DNA from: Hevea brasiliensis
Lineage: Eukaryota; Streptophyta; Magnoliopsida; Malpighiales; Euphorbiaceae
Assembly: GCF_030052815.1 (NCBI RefSeq)
Contig: NC_079499.1
Span: forward strand, 102,024,480-102,088,479
Length of the DNA stretch: 64,000 bases
Reading direction: 5' to 3'
The number at the start of each line of letters is the position of its first letter. Within the stretch, counting starts at the first letter, position 1. The position numbers were made by a program, and so were the translations under genes. Shown here piece after piece: positions 42,088 to 55,309 of this stretch. Below the pieces are notes generated by a model. The model saw only the letters and a program-made list of their open reading frames with translations, ran no database searches and was not told the origin of the DNA.

Positions 42088-45000
42088 TGTAACGCCCTTA
42101 CTTTAGATAGTCCGTACATTCTACTATTTTGATGACTAATGTCTGTCTAGACAACTATAATATCTGGAACTATATTTAAACTAGAGTGAGGAATCATAAA
42201 TAACTCAAATAATGATAAGAAAAATTTAGGAAAATTTTAAGAAAAGAAATGCAACAAAGTTAAATGAGTCGGTGCCCCAACGATGGGTGACCTAACAGGA
42301 AGCTACTCAGAAGACAGTTAGCAACCCTAAACCCGAGGGCAACTCTGTGAAATAATTTCTCACACTCTAGTGAAGAATTATTGAGGTTTTGATGACAATA
42401 GATTGCTAAAAAAATACAAGAAAAATTAAAACAATCGGTACAGACAATTTTAGCTCGTTAAGCTAAACAAAGGGCATTTTGGTCATTTCGCCTTCAGAGA
42501 TGATTTTTGATCAATTTTTCTATTTAAGTAAGTGAATTATATATGACATAAAATGTGAATAAATATTGATGAAAAAATTTAATTAAAAATAAGTAGAAAA
42601 AAAAAGAGAAAAACAAAAATGAAATAAAAGTCATTTATGACATCATGCTTAAGTAAGCATAATGCAATTAAAATTTTTACCCAATTAAAAATTGACAAGC
42701 TTACTTAAGAGAGATAAAAGAAATTAAAAAGGATTAAAAATTTTATTTTTCCATCATCATCTTCTTCTTGGCCGAGAGGTTCTCTCTCTCTTCCTCCATA
42801 GCTTTTCTTCCTCCCAAGCTTTGATTAGCTTGATTTCCACCATAAAACCCCTAACTCTTTTCATTAAAATTTATCCTTGCAACTAGAGCAAGCTTGAGGC
42901 AGCAAAAAGGAAGAGAAAAGAAAGAGTTTTACAAACTTAGAAATTCCATCAATTGAGGTTAGTGTCCAATCCTTCCTCTCTCTCTCTCTTAATCCTTGGT
43001 TAGATACTTGAATTAGGTTAGAATTTGTAAGAAAATGGCATGAAATTCATATGTATGTAAACCCCCAAATTTCGGCATCCAAAAAAGGGTGAGGGTTTGA
43101 TGATTTAGTTGCAATTAAGCTTATATATAAATATCAATTGATGTGTATACATGAAATGGAGTTGAAATTTTTATGAGTTTGTATGAGATTGAAACTTTGA
43201 TCAATTAGGGTTTGTGATAAATTAGGGGTTGTTATGTTTGATGCTTAATTGGAGTTCTAATGGTCAATTAGTGACCATTGGATGAAGTTTGACCTTAAAT
43301 TGGAAGCAATTGTGCCATTGAAATTGAAAGTAGTTTGCTGCTTCATTATTTGAATTATGGACCTTTTGAGTCCAGTGTGTTCATGGGGTTATAACTTGAG
43401 CTATGTTGCTCCAATTGGTATAAGGCCAATTAGAGATGAAATTTAAGACCTTAAGATACATTTTTGGTGAAGAAACCCTGCTTAGAAAACCAACTTAAGT
43501 TGACTTTAAAACTGCCTCAATCTGAGTGACCAACATGCTGGCCCTGGAAAATGACCAAATGAATAATGTTTGTTCAAATGGTCATAACTCAGAGTGAAAA
43601 TGTCCAATTGACTTGACTTTTATGTCAATGGAAAGGTTAGACAACTTAGAACAACTTTCATGAAGAACATAAAATCAAATTCTAACCCTAACCAATTGAA
43701 ATTTCTAACCAAATTTAGGCCACAAAAACTGCCAGAACCAAATTGTGCCTAGAAATTCTGGGTACTGACCAATCCGGCCAGTTATGGTTAAAAGGCCATA
43801 ACTTGAGCTACAAAACTCCAAATGGAGTGATTCAAAAAGGAAATTAAAGAAGACACAATAAGGAATAACTTTGATAAGAGAGTATAGCCAAATTTTTACT
43901 ATAGATAGGCCTAATGGAATAATGAACTTAGGTGAACTAAAATTGAAAATTTAAGATTATGTCCATTGGGCTTAGAATTGAATTTGACAACCAATGCCAA
44001 CACATATAATATTCAAAATGTAGTATGTTGGTGTCATTAGAACTAACAAACCCATTGATTATGAAAAAGTCAACATTGTGATTGACTAGCAAGATGAATA
44101 ATAACTCTTAAATATCAAATGCAATGAATTACACAGTTAACTTTGTAATATGCCCTAGTATGATTAGTTTGGATAGGTTGGCATGTTAATAGGGTTCTGT
44201 TAGCAGTACCGCATATGGCATTATGCCATTCTGTGATTTATGGCATTTTGTGTCATTCTATGATATTATGGCCTATGGCTATTCTGCTATGCTTGATATA
44301 CTTGGCCTTGTGCCTAATGATTATTACGGCTTGTTAGCTGTTCTGTTACACACCTGGAGACACTTTGTGACTGATGGTGTGATGGCCCGAGGTACTTGGT
44401 ACCCAGTGCCAATTTACCCGTTGATCCAGTCCGGTCAGTTTTTATAGGTTACTTGGGCAACCAAATTAAATTTTAATAAATTGTTATCAAATAATGCACA
44501 TAACAAGTACTAAATTGATAATATTATTAATAATTACAAAAAATTTTAGGTAACATAAAATATCAACATTATATCTGCATATTTATTTATTTTAGTTTAT
44601 TTTTATTTTATATTGGCACCACTAAGCTTTATGCTTAACGCATCGTTGTTTGCCACGCGTAGGTACTGGAGACACTGATCGAGAGCCTAGCAGACCTCAG
44701 ACTGGGTGAGACTATTGATCTGCATTAAGTCCAGAGTCACCTCCGCTACAGTGCATCCTTGGTAGGACTCTTAGGCATCTTTAGGATTTTGTATTTTGCA
44801 TTTTATAATAGATATTAGTTTTTGTTTGTACATTATAAACTCTTATAATTATATGTTAAAGTAAATTTTGTTAATAAATAAAACTTAAGTATTTATTTAA
44901 AAATTGAGCTCAATTATGTTTTGATGTGAGATGTATGAAATTGTGAAACTGAGTTTGAAATTGTTGAGATTTTGTTGATAATTATTGGAGTTTGAGAATA

Positions 45001-45271
45001 TGATGAATATATTGGGAGTGTTTTTAACAAGTTCCGAAGAACTGTTTTCTTAATTTTTAGCTGGCACTCTGCCGAATTTTCTGTAAAATTTTCGAAAATT
45101 CTAAATTAATCAATATTTCAATAAATAACATAAATGTGGTGAGTTTCACTCAAAAGCCTTTTAATCAACAAATTAAGAACTGTAAATTGAAATAAGATAA
45201 GATATGGTGCTTCGACACACTGTGTGGCATATCTTGCTCGGTTACACTGTAGACAGGTAAGGGGTGTCACA
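42088..45271 (+). mobile_element. Solo LTR D (chromovirus-type, near-TSD ATAAC/ATCAC)
   Basis: It starts TGTAACGCCCTTACTTTAG at 42088 and ends GGGGTGTCACA at 45271, 3184 bp. Flanks ATAAC and ATCAC differ at one base. CT-rich block at 42779-42800, donor-like GAG|GTTAGT at 42955-42963, acceptor-like CACGCGTAG at 44654-44662. It lies about 10 bp downstream of the end of Copia pol and is non-coding. Confidence 0.85.
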
Positions 45272-45280
45272 ATCACAAAT

Positions 45281-45932
45281 TCAAGCATCAAAGCTATCAA
45301 GTATACCTAATTCTCTCTTAATAAAATTAAACCTATCTTCACATAAGGATTTTGTAAAGATATCAACTAATTGGTTATTTGTATCAACAAATTTAAGAAC
45401 AACATCACCATTCAACACATGATCATGTATAAAATGATGTCTAATGTTTATATGCTTGGTTTTAGAATATTGTATGGGGTTCTTGGTCAAATTGATTGCA
45501 CTTGTGTTATCACATTTAATAGGAATGTGATCAAGAGGCACTTTAAAGTCTCTAATTGTTGTTTAATCCAAAGAACTTGGCTATAACAACTGCAGCCACA
45601 TATTCGGCACTGGCAGTAGAAAGTGCAATCGAGTTTTATTTTTTGCTACACTAAGAAACTAATAAATGTCCTAGGAGTTGACAAGTACCTGAGATACTCT
45701 TCCTATTAAGGAAGCTTCCGACAAAGTCGATATTTGAGTAGGAACACAAATCAAAAGATGCATTTCTAGAACACCATAAACCTAAATGTAATGTGCCATT
45801 TAAGTATTTAAGAATGCATTTAACAGCATGCAAGTGAGACTCTTTAGGACATGATTGAATATGTGCACATAAACACATGGAAAACATAATATCCAGCCTA
45901 TTAGCTGTGGGGTATAAGAGACTATCGATCAT
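45281..45932 (-). pseudogene. Copia RNase H domain
   Basis: The two open parts (45932-45651 and 45541-45281) give SLLYPTANRLDIMFSMCLCA, HLHAVKCILKYLNGT, a YSNIDFVGS segment (the catalytic Asp region, normally YSDADFAG) and SISGTCQLLG. Then follow IPIKCDNTSAINLTKNPIQY and KHINIRHHFIHDHV, the usual Copia end. The first catalytic Asp is Asn. A frame break lies between the parts. Pol ends at 45281, about 10 bp before solo LTR D. Confidence 0.85.
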
Positions 45933-46920
45933 AACTCTCTAGAAGTTTTCATCAACTAGTTTTCCTTTTTCATCCTTGTCAAACTTGGTGTTTGTGCTGA
46001 TTGGAGTTCTGTTTGGCATGCTACTCTCCATCCCAAACCTCTTGAATAATTTTTTGGTGTACTTAGCTTGGTTAATGAAGATGCCATCCTTAGCTCGCTT
46101 GACTTGAAGCCTAAGAAAGAAATTGAGTTCTTTTATCATGCTCATCTCAAACTCACTCTTCATGGTATTAGTAAACTCTTCACACAAACACTCATTATTA
46201 GCAAAAAATATAATATCATCAATATATATTTGTACTACAAGGATGTCATTTTCATGATTTTTAACAAAAAGTGTTGTATCAACTTTTCTTTTTGAAAAAC
46301 CATTTTGCAAAAGAAAGTTATTAAGCATTTCTAGGAGCTTGTTTCAAATCATACAAGGCTTTAGTTAATTTAAAAATATGATTTGGAAACTCATGATTTT
46401 CAAAACTGGGAGGTTGCTCAACATATACCTCCTCATCAATAAAAACATTTAGAAAAGCATTGTTAACATCCATTTGAAAAAAGTTTAAAATTCATGTATG
46501 ATGCATATGCTAGTAAAATTCTAATGGCTTTTAATTTAGCTATGGGGGCAAAGGTTTCATTATAGTCAATGCCCTCCTTTTGGTTATAGTCTTTGGCTAC
46601 TAACCTAGCATTATTCCTAGTTATGTTTCGATCTTCATTTAACTTGTTTTTAAACACCCATTTGGTGCCTATGGATGGATGGTTCTTAGGCCTAGGAACT
46701 AAGGTCTAAACCTCATTCCTTTGAAATTAGTTGAGTTTCTCTTGCATGGCAAGTACCCAACCTTCATCATTAATGGCCTCATCTATGGTCTTAGGTTCTA
46801 TTTGTGATATGAATGCAAGATTATTACAAATATTTCTAAGAGAGGATCTAGTTGTTACCCCTTTTGATGTATCACCAATGATTTGATCCTTAGATGATCT
46901 TTCTTGAAGGTCCAATCTTT
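45933..46920 (-). pseudogene. Copia reverse transcriptase
   Basis: Order on the minus strand: [17 protein letters not shown], a shift, NARLVAKDYNQKEGIDYNETFAPIAKL, a further break, LLQNGFSKRKVDTTLFVKN, and the catalytic VQIYIDDIIFFANN, with both Asp kept. At the end are FINQAKYTKKLFKRFGME and PISTNTKFDKDE. Frameshifts and stops separate at least three open parts. Copia-type RT copies the element RNA. Confidence 0.87.
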
Positions 46921-47990
46921 GGGTAGGTCTTATTAAACTCCTTGATATGGAACTAATTGACCTTGTTGCTCTTGAAGCACAACATCATCATCATCTCCCA
47001 AATCCTTCAAGTTATCTTCCTTGAGTTGATCTTGATTTCCACTAAATTGAGGATCTCTAAGGGTCAACTCATCAAGGTTACCTATAAATTCATTATCACA
47101 AGAAACATCCTTTCTAGAACCAAAGGGGTCAGCTTCATCAAATACAACATACATTGACTCCTCAATAGCTAATGTTCTCTTATTGAAAACTCTATATGCT
47201 TTACTAGATGTAGGGTACCCCAAGAAGATACCTTCATTAGTTTTGGATCCAAATTAATATAAATTATCCTTGGTATTCAAAATGAAGCACTAACAAGTAA
47301 AAACTTTAAAATAACCTACTTTAGGTTTCTTGCTATTCCATAGCTCATAAGAGTTTTTCTTCAAAATAGGTATAATTAAAACTTTATTTGAAACATAACA
47401 CGCCGGATTAATGGTTTCTGCCTAAAAATAAGTAGATAAATTATATTTATTTAACATAGTCTTTCCCATAGCTAAAAGAGTTTTATTTTTTCTTTCAACA
47501 ACATCATTTTGTTGGGGAGTCCTAGGAGAAGAGAAATTATGAGTGATCCCTAGTGAGTTATAAAATTTTTCAAATATCTCATTTTCAAATTCTCTACCAC
47601 GATCACTCCTAATAGAAGAAATTTGAAAACTTTTTCATTTTGAACCCATTTTGAGAATCTTTCAAAAGCATCAAAACATTCATCCTTATGAGCAAGGAAT
47701 GCAACTCAAGTATACTTAGAGTAGTCATCAACAATCACAAAGGCATAATATGCACCAATTAAGCTAGCTACTCTAGTAGGACCAAACAAGTCCATATGCT
47801 ACAATTGAAGGGGTCTAGAAGTAGATATCTTATGAATAGATTTAAAAGAACTCTTGACTTGCTTACCCATTTGGCATGCATCACACAACTTATCCTTTTG
47901 GAACTTGATCTTTGGAAGCCCATCAACTAGCTCTTCCTTGTTCCAGTTTGCAAGAAGATCCATCCTAGCATGTGTAAGTTTTTTATGCCA
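46921..47990 (-). pseudogene. Copia integrase
   Basis: Heavily broken. In mixed frames the minus strand shows a [13 protein letters not shown] zinc segment followed by [16 protein letters not shown], the VDDYSKYT core Asp, SDRGREFENEIFEKF, PQQNDVVERKNKTLL (Glu region) and the tail LGYPTSSKAYRVFNKRTLAIEES with VVFDEADPF. This order (integrase before RT) defines Ty1-copia. Confidence 0.82.
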
Positions 47991-47993
47991 AGT

Positions 47994-48419
47994 CTAAGAG
48001 TCATCACTAATAGAAACAAAACACTTGACGTCTTTATTAGCCAAGGCATGCAAATCAATAACATAAATATTTTCAACCCTTTCACCAACAAATAACATTT
48101 TAGTATCACACATCCTAGACACAAAGCAAGATTTTGATTCAAATATAACTCTATAACCCTTATCACAGAATTGACTAATACTAAGCAAATTATGCTTCAA
48201 ACCATCAACTAAAAGCACTTTGTCAAGGATAGGAGAATTTTCCTTATCAATTGTTGCTATCCCTATAATTTTACCTTTACTATTGTCACCAAAAGTCACT
48301 TGCCCACCTCCATCTTTCTTTTCAAGTAAAAAGAAGAGGTTGGCATTTTCGGTCATGTGTCTTGAACATCCACTATCCAAATACCACTTACTTTTAAGCT
48401 TTGAGGATTCCAAGCACAC
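47994..48419 (-). pseudogene. Copia aspartic protease and GAG-pre-integrase segment
   Basis: KWYLDSGCSRHMTEN is the Copia protease active site (DSG). It is followed by GGQVTFGDNSKGKIIGI and KVLLVDGLKHNLLSISQFCD, then the linker toward integrase. The open stretch is 141 residues. Protease would mature Gag-Pol. Confidence 0.87.
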
Positions 48420-48429
48420 CTATACAGGA

Positions 48430-49909
48430 TAATTCAATTTACTTTAAGTACCCAAATGTACTTGGGTCATTGGGCGTTAGTAGTTCCATCATTAAAATCA
48501 AATGTTCTACCATAACCAAGATGGACTTTTCTAATGGCACACCTATAGTCGGTGTGACCAAACTTGCCTCAATAGTGACAATGACTATTGAACCTTCTTG
48601 TTCTTGGTCTATAAGCATAAAAGTATGCATATGGTCTCATGTGACCATTCTTTTTGTGTCCATTATGTGCATGTGAGCATAAAGCATGGTGAGTGTGATG
48701 ATGGTTATGAGACCTAGTAGCATATCCCTTATGAGAGTTTGGCCTAGATGCAACTCTCTTAGATGTACATGTCCTATTAACATTTTATCTAGAGACATGT
48801 TGATGATATTAAGTCTTTCTAGGTTCGTTATTACTAGGTATCTTTGGCTTTTGTCTTTTAGGATTAGACACCTTTGGACTAGACTCTTAGGGACTAGGCT
48901 CAGTAGAACTAGTTGCTTTAATAAATATGGTCTTAAAAGGAGGTGCCTAGGCAAATTTGCCATAACCAAGTTCATACTTGATGCTAGGAGACCTTTGAGA
49001 GTCTAAAATTGCATCAAGTTTATCTTTTCCCTTGGCAAATGTGGAAAAAGAAGTCTTTAACTCAACAATTTCATTTTTCAACTTCTCATTTTCTAATGAG
49101 AGCTCATCTAAGGATTTTTGCATATCATTACCTAAAGGTCTATCATCCTCAGTTGAGGTCTCATTCTCCTTCCTCAAACTAACTAGTTCCTTTTTTAAAA
49201 GTTTTTTTTTTATGACTCAACTCAAGTTCATCATTCATGACTTTAAAAACATTAACAAGTTCATCATAAGAAAATTCAACAATATCATCACTTAAAGTTA
49301 CCTCATTGGAGCTTTCCTCTATTGCCATGAAGCACATTTGAGCAACTTCATCACCAATCTCCACATCTTTAGAGTCACTTCATTCATTCCATGTTACTTT
49401 GAGTGCCTTCTTCTTGAACTTCTTGAAAAGCTTCTTAAATTTGGGATAATCCATTCTAATGTGACCTGGCTTATTGCATTCATAGCATATGGGAGGATCC
49501 CTCATACCACTTGCACCCTTATCCTTCTTGAAGTTCCTCTTTGGACTGAACTTCTTATTTTAGAAGAGCATCTTCCTTATTCTCCTTATTACTAGAGCTA
49601 ACTCTTCATCATCATCACTTGAGTTTTCAGAAGATACCTTAACAGCAATGTTCTTTTTGGCCTTGTTAGGTTCCTCCACTTGCTGTCTTTTGCGAGTTAT
49701 CTCATAGTCAATGAGATTTTCCAAAAGTTCATCAAGTTGTACCTTGCTCAAGTCTTTAGAATCCTTGAGTGAGGTTACTTTAGGTAGCCACTCCTTAGGA
49801 AGACTTCTTAGAATCTTCTTTACTAGCTTCTCATTTGTGAATGTCTTCCCAAGGGATTTGATTCCTCTAATGATCTCCATAAATCTATCATACATTTGAC
49901 TTTGTTTGT
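48430..49909 (-). pseudogene. gag: Copia gag, interrupted by Athila copy 2
   Basis: From 49909 the minus strand reads QSQMYDRFMEIIRGIKSLGK and LVKKILRSLPKEWLPKVTSL (UBN2-type Gag), then a zinc knuckle CYECNKPGHIRMDY near 49490-49450 with the last Cys changed to Tyr. A coiled tail follows (LSDDIVEFSYDELVNVFKVM, ENEKLKNEIVELKTSFSTF) as in SIRE-like Gag. The N-terminus is separated by the Athila insertion at 49910 and is not in the window. Confidence 0.83.
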
Positions 49910-51524
49910 TGTTTTACAACCCCACAAGTGCACGGATTGCTAACAAGTAATAAAGTGATGAGTAAAGTATCGTTCCTACGAGGAATTTGGTTAGTAAGTA
50001 CCAATCTACACAGTAATTTTGACTGTTTAGGCTATCGAACAATGAAGGAATGAAAGCTGTCTATTTTAAACACTAAAATGATAAACTTAAAATGAAGTAA
50101 TCTATTTTGGAACAATTCCAGAATTAAGATTTCACACTTGAATCTTGCTATGGATGTTATCTTGTCTATTTACTGGATTGAGAATCGTTTGCCTTGATGG
50201 AAATCAGTCCTAAGATATCCTAAGTCCTCTCTCAAGGCACCTAGGGTGTATTCTAATTAACTTAAACCCAACTTTCGTGGCAATCAAATTAATTAAAATC
50301 CTTTAAGGCCTTTGACTAATTTTGAAATTTCACAAAGGTATCAGCCTATGTCTAGGTCAGAATTCCTAGGTTCAAGATCTTGATTTTCTAATATTAATCT
50401 TCACCTTTTAGTCTTTCAATTAATATCTATAATCAATACTAAGTGGGTACCGGCACATAGCATGCATTAAGATCATAAGAAATTAAATCAAGGAACAAAT
50501 CTCAAATCCAATAAATAAAACTTAATCCATAATAATGATTACAAGCATTACTCTCCCAATTTCAGAATATGAAAACTACTCACTCATGAGTTCAACAAAC
50601 ATCATGATAAAAAGGTGAAGACAGTAAAAAGAAATCAAATAGAAGAAATAAAACAATAAAAATCCATTTAAGGAGATGGAATGAAGGAACTAAAGAGAGT
50701 TTGCAGCTTTGATCTTGTGAAACTTTAACTAGAAAACTCCTCTTAATGCTGATATTCTTCTCCTCAAGAAGGCTGGAGAGAGTGTAGGATGCGAATCTCT
50801 TTAAAACTCCTAAAAAAGGTGCTGTCAAAGGATCCTCTCTCCCTTTTGATGTTTTCTCTTTCTATTTATAATAATTGTTCTAGGGTTAGGTCATTTTGAG
50901 TCCTAAAAGCCTTAGGAGTCTAATTTGAATGTGTAAACAAGAGTGGGAATTCGAGTTTGAAAACTGGCTACCGCATAGTACACGGCCCGTGTGTCACTAC
51001 ATGGCCCAGGGCCATGTAACTTATTGGAGTGGAATTGCAGAGTCTTGCATTAGCACAGAGACTTGCACGAGTCTGCACTGGCTACACGGGCCTGGTTACA
51101 CCGGCTGTGTACTTTATTTCTCAAAAAGTTCTTCAAGCTTATGCTGGGCACAGACTTACATGGGTCCTTGCAGATTACACGGGGCCAATTACACGACCCG
51201 TGTACTTTTATTTCTCCATTGGCTCTCTGGCTTTCATCTAGCATAAGGTTACATGGGTCTGTGACTTTGCTTACACGGCCCGTGTACTTTGTATCAGCAA
51301 AAATTCTGAGTCTTTTGACCTTTCCAAGCTTCCCTTTTTCACTCCTATACTCTGGGGCTTCACCCAAACACCTGAAATGATGCAGAAAACATGAAATTAA
51401 GGGCTTGACAATAGAAATTATAAGAACTAATGAAATCAACTACTATGCATGAGATTACTTACCTAAATGCTATGAGATAGTATACAATTGTGCTTAAAAA
51501 CATCTATACAGTTCAAGTGTATCA
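49910..51524 (-). mobile_element. Athila copy 2, 3' LTR
   Basis: 1615 bp; on the minus strand TGATACACTTGAACTG at 51524 to GTTGTAAAACA at 49910. Palindromes include TACACGGCCCGTGT (50979-50992) and TTACACGGCCCGTGTA (51271-51286); TATAAATA lies at 50870-50863. A polypurine tract GTTTAGGGGTATT precedes it at about 51525-51537. Confidence 0.9.
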
Positions 51525-53134
51525 AATACCCCTAAACTCAAACTTTTGCTTGTCCTCAAGCAAAACGAAACTCTATTTTAAAACGCATTTCAAGGGATAC
51601 TCAGGAATATAACCAACAATTTAATAAGCACAAAATTGAACTCCTCCAACCTTCATACCAATTACCCTCTTTCAAGGCATAAGGGTTTTAATAGCTGCCT
51701 GTTTAGAACTTCACCTCCTTTTTGGTGCTTCAACTAATTATTCCTCTTTGCAAGGCCATTAATAAGTCACAAATAACCCGTTTTATTAGGATAGATTTGA
51801 GAAACACTTACTCCCCCAACTTTTCCTCTATTGTGGATAATTATGATGAAGTAACTCAATTCTAACTCCATAAGCATATCTCAATTTCCTATCTCCACTA
51901 ATGTAGCATACACTTTTCAAAAGATCAAAAGTTCTTTAAAATGGTTGTAATGGGGCTAAAGAGATAATGACTTAGTTGCCAATGAAAGGTTTATAGGGAA
52001 TGCAAATATGAGAATAGCATTTATGCATAAAATACCAAGTATACTACGTTTATTCTACTGATTTTGTATGGAGGTGAAGGGCTTTTGGTTTTTTTTTTTT
52101 TTTTTTATATAGTGCCAAGCATACTTCCATGATACTTATCTTGGGACTTCTTCTTCTTTCTTTTTTTTTATGTCCTTTTTGTCCTCTCCCCCCCAAACTC
52201 ATTGCTTTTTCTGGGTTGAAAAGGCAAATTCTTCTTTGATTTCAATTGTGCACTTGCACTCTTTCTTGAGTTCTACATCCTCTTTCCATTTTCTTTTTGC
52301 ACTTTAATATACTCTTTACTTATGCATTTAGCTTCCTCAAAAAGGTAGGTATGTGTTTAGGCTAGAGGCTAGATAATTAATATGGGTAAAAAAGGAAAAA
52401 AAATCTAAGGGATAGATATAGGCTTCAAGTTGGCTACAAGGGTTATACATTTTAATTAGGGGTGGCTAAGGCTTAGTGAGGCTATAACAGAGAATGCCTT
52501 AATCATTTCTTCATTAAGTATATGCTAGGATTTCGCCTTGATAGGTCTAAGAGACATGTTCTAGAGTTGCTGAGGCATTTTTAGGTTTGCTTGTATTTCA
52601 AAAAAATTTCTCCTAATTTTACAAGTTCAATGTGACAGATTAATGGCTATGAAGGGGTTTAACTAGTCTAGTTCCACTAAAGAGATTAGGTTTTTCACAG
52701 ACAACATGTAAGAATCTCTTTTTGCCTATCCAAATACGTTCATTCCTCTATCCCGTGGAGTCCAATTATTAGCTTACTAGAAATTGCTTATAGTTCTAAG
52801 TTTCACAATTCAAAGTTCAAAATTTTCAAAAATTTTCAATATTTTTTTGGAATTTTGATACACAAGAATATTATAGCTGAATTTAAACAATGTAATGATA
52901 TGCAATGCACTTGTACCACCCCCCCCCCCCCCCCAAAACTCAAATCAGACATTGTCCTCAATGTTAGCATAATATGCAAAATTAGAAAAAATGTATAAAG
53001 ATTATAAGAAAGCATATTATTTATTAAGCATTGAAAAGTTTGGACATAAAGCAAATAAAAGAGACCTATGATTGCAGTTTAGGATTAAGGTATTCAAGAT
53101 TTTACAATAAAGAACCTATTCTATAGTCCTAGGT
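51525..53134 (-). other. Athila copy 2, 3' untranslated region
   Basis: Non-coding, parallel to 25583-27417. It holds a run of 16 C (52919-52934, poly-G on the element strand) at the same place as the 17 G of copy 1, and no TRIM. Confidence 0.75.
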
Positions 53135-54423
53135 CTAAAAGGTCTCTGATGGTGACCATGGCGATGCTGGCTCCTCTTCATCGAGCCTCTCCATTAACAT
53201 GTCTAATTTTTTATGGGCTTCCTGGAGGCTGTTCTCTATTGCTCGCATCCTGTTGTTGATTGTGGTCTCCATGCACTGTAGGTATGTGAGTACCGGATCT
53301 ATGGGTGGTGATGTGTATGGAGGCACTTGAGCAGGGGACTCCTGAAACATGGGCTCTTGAGTCTTCGCCTGTGGCTGTGAAGTCTCGCTAGGTCGTTATT
53401 GTGCTTCGTTTCTCCGAGGGATGGCATTCCCTTTGGCATCCAGCAGGTGTTGCCCACCTTCTTACATATCCCCATGGATATGTAGATGGTTTGATCTATT
53501 TTTTATGTTCTACTAATAGAGCGCAGCCTATGATGTCTTGGAACGAATCTGAAGTGGAGGGCGATGGCTGTGACAAGGCCTCTAAGCACGATGTGCCTGG
53601 TAGGCTGATGAAAAAGGTGACGAAGGTAGTTACACAAAAAGAAGCCGATGTTGCAGCATTGCCCGGTGACCATATACCACAAGAAGAATATCTCGCTAGC
53701 GTTTACCACACCAAGGCTGTCACCATGGCCCATGATGGTGTGAGCTGCGAACCGATGCATGTAGCGCAGGGCTGGACTTATGATGCCTATGGATTTGGAC
53801 TTGCTGGAGTTATACGGCTCTGTGTTCGGGGCAATGGAACTCCAGAAGTTAATGTTGTTATAGAGCATGTGGTTTCTAGGGATCTCTTGGTGGCCAATGC
53901 TATCAAAGCCAAAAATGGCATTTAACTCATCTATGTTCATCACCTGGTTGACACCAAGGAGGTAAAATTCAATTTTGCCTCTGTCTTCCCTATCGGTAGG
54001 CCATAAGGTGGCCTTGAAACTGCCCAAAAACTCCAATGTAGTGTCCTGGCATGCTGGCAACTGGGGTTGGGTGAACCTTATCCACCCGATGCTATCGAGT
54101 AGCCCGTTGATCTCATCCTACAGCCCGATTTGCTCTAACAGTGCAAAATCCATGTATTTTGTAGAGCTTATTTTTCGGGTGTGAAGCCAGGTGCACATTG
54201 CCTTCTAGGTATCATCACGGAATCCCCAAGGAATGGAGATTTCTGGTTGAGGAGCGCCTTGTGCCTGGGGTTGCGGTGGAGGATGGGCTGGTTGAGAGGG
54301 TTGAGGAGAGTTTGCCCTTGTTCTTGGGCATTGTGGTGTCGGCTGAGGGGGAGAAGGTGAGGATTCCCCTTCGTGCCTTGAGAAAGAGCCCATTCTTCAT
54401 GCAGATCTCTTTGCAGGAGCCAT
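53135..54423 (-). pseudogene. ATHILA ORF-1 family protein (copy 2)
   Basis: ATG at 54423 in the same MAPAKR context as copy 1. In several frames: Pro-rich N-terminus with PQPEISIPWGFRDD, EINGLLDSIGW, TTLEFLGSFKATLW, IEFYLLGVNQVMNIDELNAI, MLYNNINFWSSIAPNTEPYN and the coiled end METTINNRMRAIENSLQEAH. It keeps Gln and Trp where copy 1 has stops (GHQEI, FFLWYMV) but has its own breaks. Role unknown. Confidence 0.8.
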
Positions 54424-55309
54424 TGATGAGTTTTTGGGAAGTAGAAGAGCAAGGTTTGGTGAAGGGAGAAGAGATTTTAGGGGTTTTTATAGACTAGGAG
54501 GAGTGGAGATAAAGGGTTTTGCCTTTATGAACGGGTTTAATGTGAGGGGTGCATTTAAAGAGCCATTAGGATTCTTCGTTTCGTGCGTTTCGTGCCTCAA
54601 GAGTCACATCTGCGACATGATACATGGGTCGTGTATCACTGCACGGGTCCTGACATGTAGGGCCGTGTAAATTTCTGCCCAAAAAATTCAAATTCTATTA
54701 TAGTACATGGCCCGTGTAAATGAAGCTCTGGGACCCGTGTAACTTACTGCCTCTCGAGTTGCTTTGCTAGACATGTTACAAGCCCCATGTCAAGTATAAA
54801 GAGGACCCGTGTAACTTTCTGTCTTCGAGCTATTCTGCTAGCAACATTACACGGTCTGTGTAATTGGGCTATGGACCCACGTAACTTTCTGTCTCCCTAA
54901 GAGCTAAAATTGCAAGAAATTTACAGAATTCTAGAAAGTTACATGGGCATGTGAAACCAGTACATGACCCGTGTACTTTTCTGATTTTTCAAATTTTTAC
55001 CAAATGAAAATTTTTATTATCATAACACATGAAATGGATGCAAAGGTTAGCAATAGAGCTACTTCCCCGGTTTTGTCCAATTTTCTCTTTTGTAGTTTTG
55101 ACTTGGTGATTCCTCTCCTCTCTTGTTCTCTACTCCCTTTTTCTTTTCCAGAAGGTCCTACAAAATGAAATACTAATGAGTATGAAACAAAAAAAATAAA
55201 TATGAAAGAGGAAAAGTAGAAAAGTTAAGAAAAATTTTGAGTTGCCTCCCAAAAAGCGCTTGTTTATAGTCTTTAGCTGGACTCTGCTTATTAATGGTTT
55301 GTTAGTAGG
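54424..55309 (-). promoter_or_regulatory. Athila copy 2 inter-ORF region with palindrome array and TATA box
   Basis: On the element strand: half-sites TACACGG/CCGTGTA between 54975 and 54620, then TATAAAAA at 54491-54484, 68 bp before the ORF-1 ATG. The array is more decayed than in copy 1 but keeps its place and spacing. The conserved GGGAGGCAACTCAAAA lies at about 55243-55228. Confidence 0.6.

Noticed and set aside
53401..53925. 174-residue plus-strand ORF as a gene
   Set aside because: It is the antisense shadow of the ATHILA ORF-1 pseudogene of copy 2.
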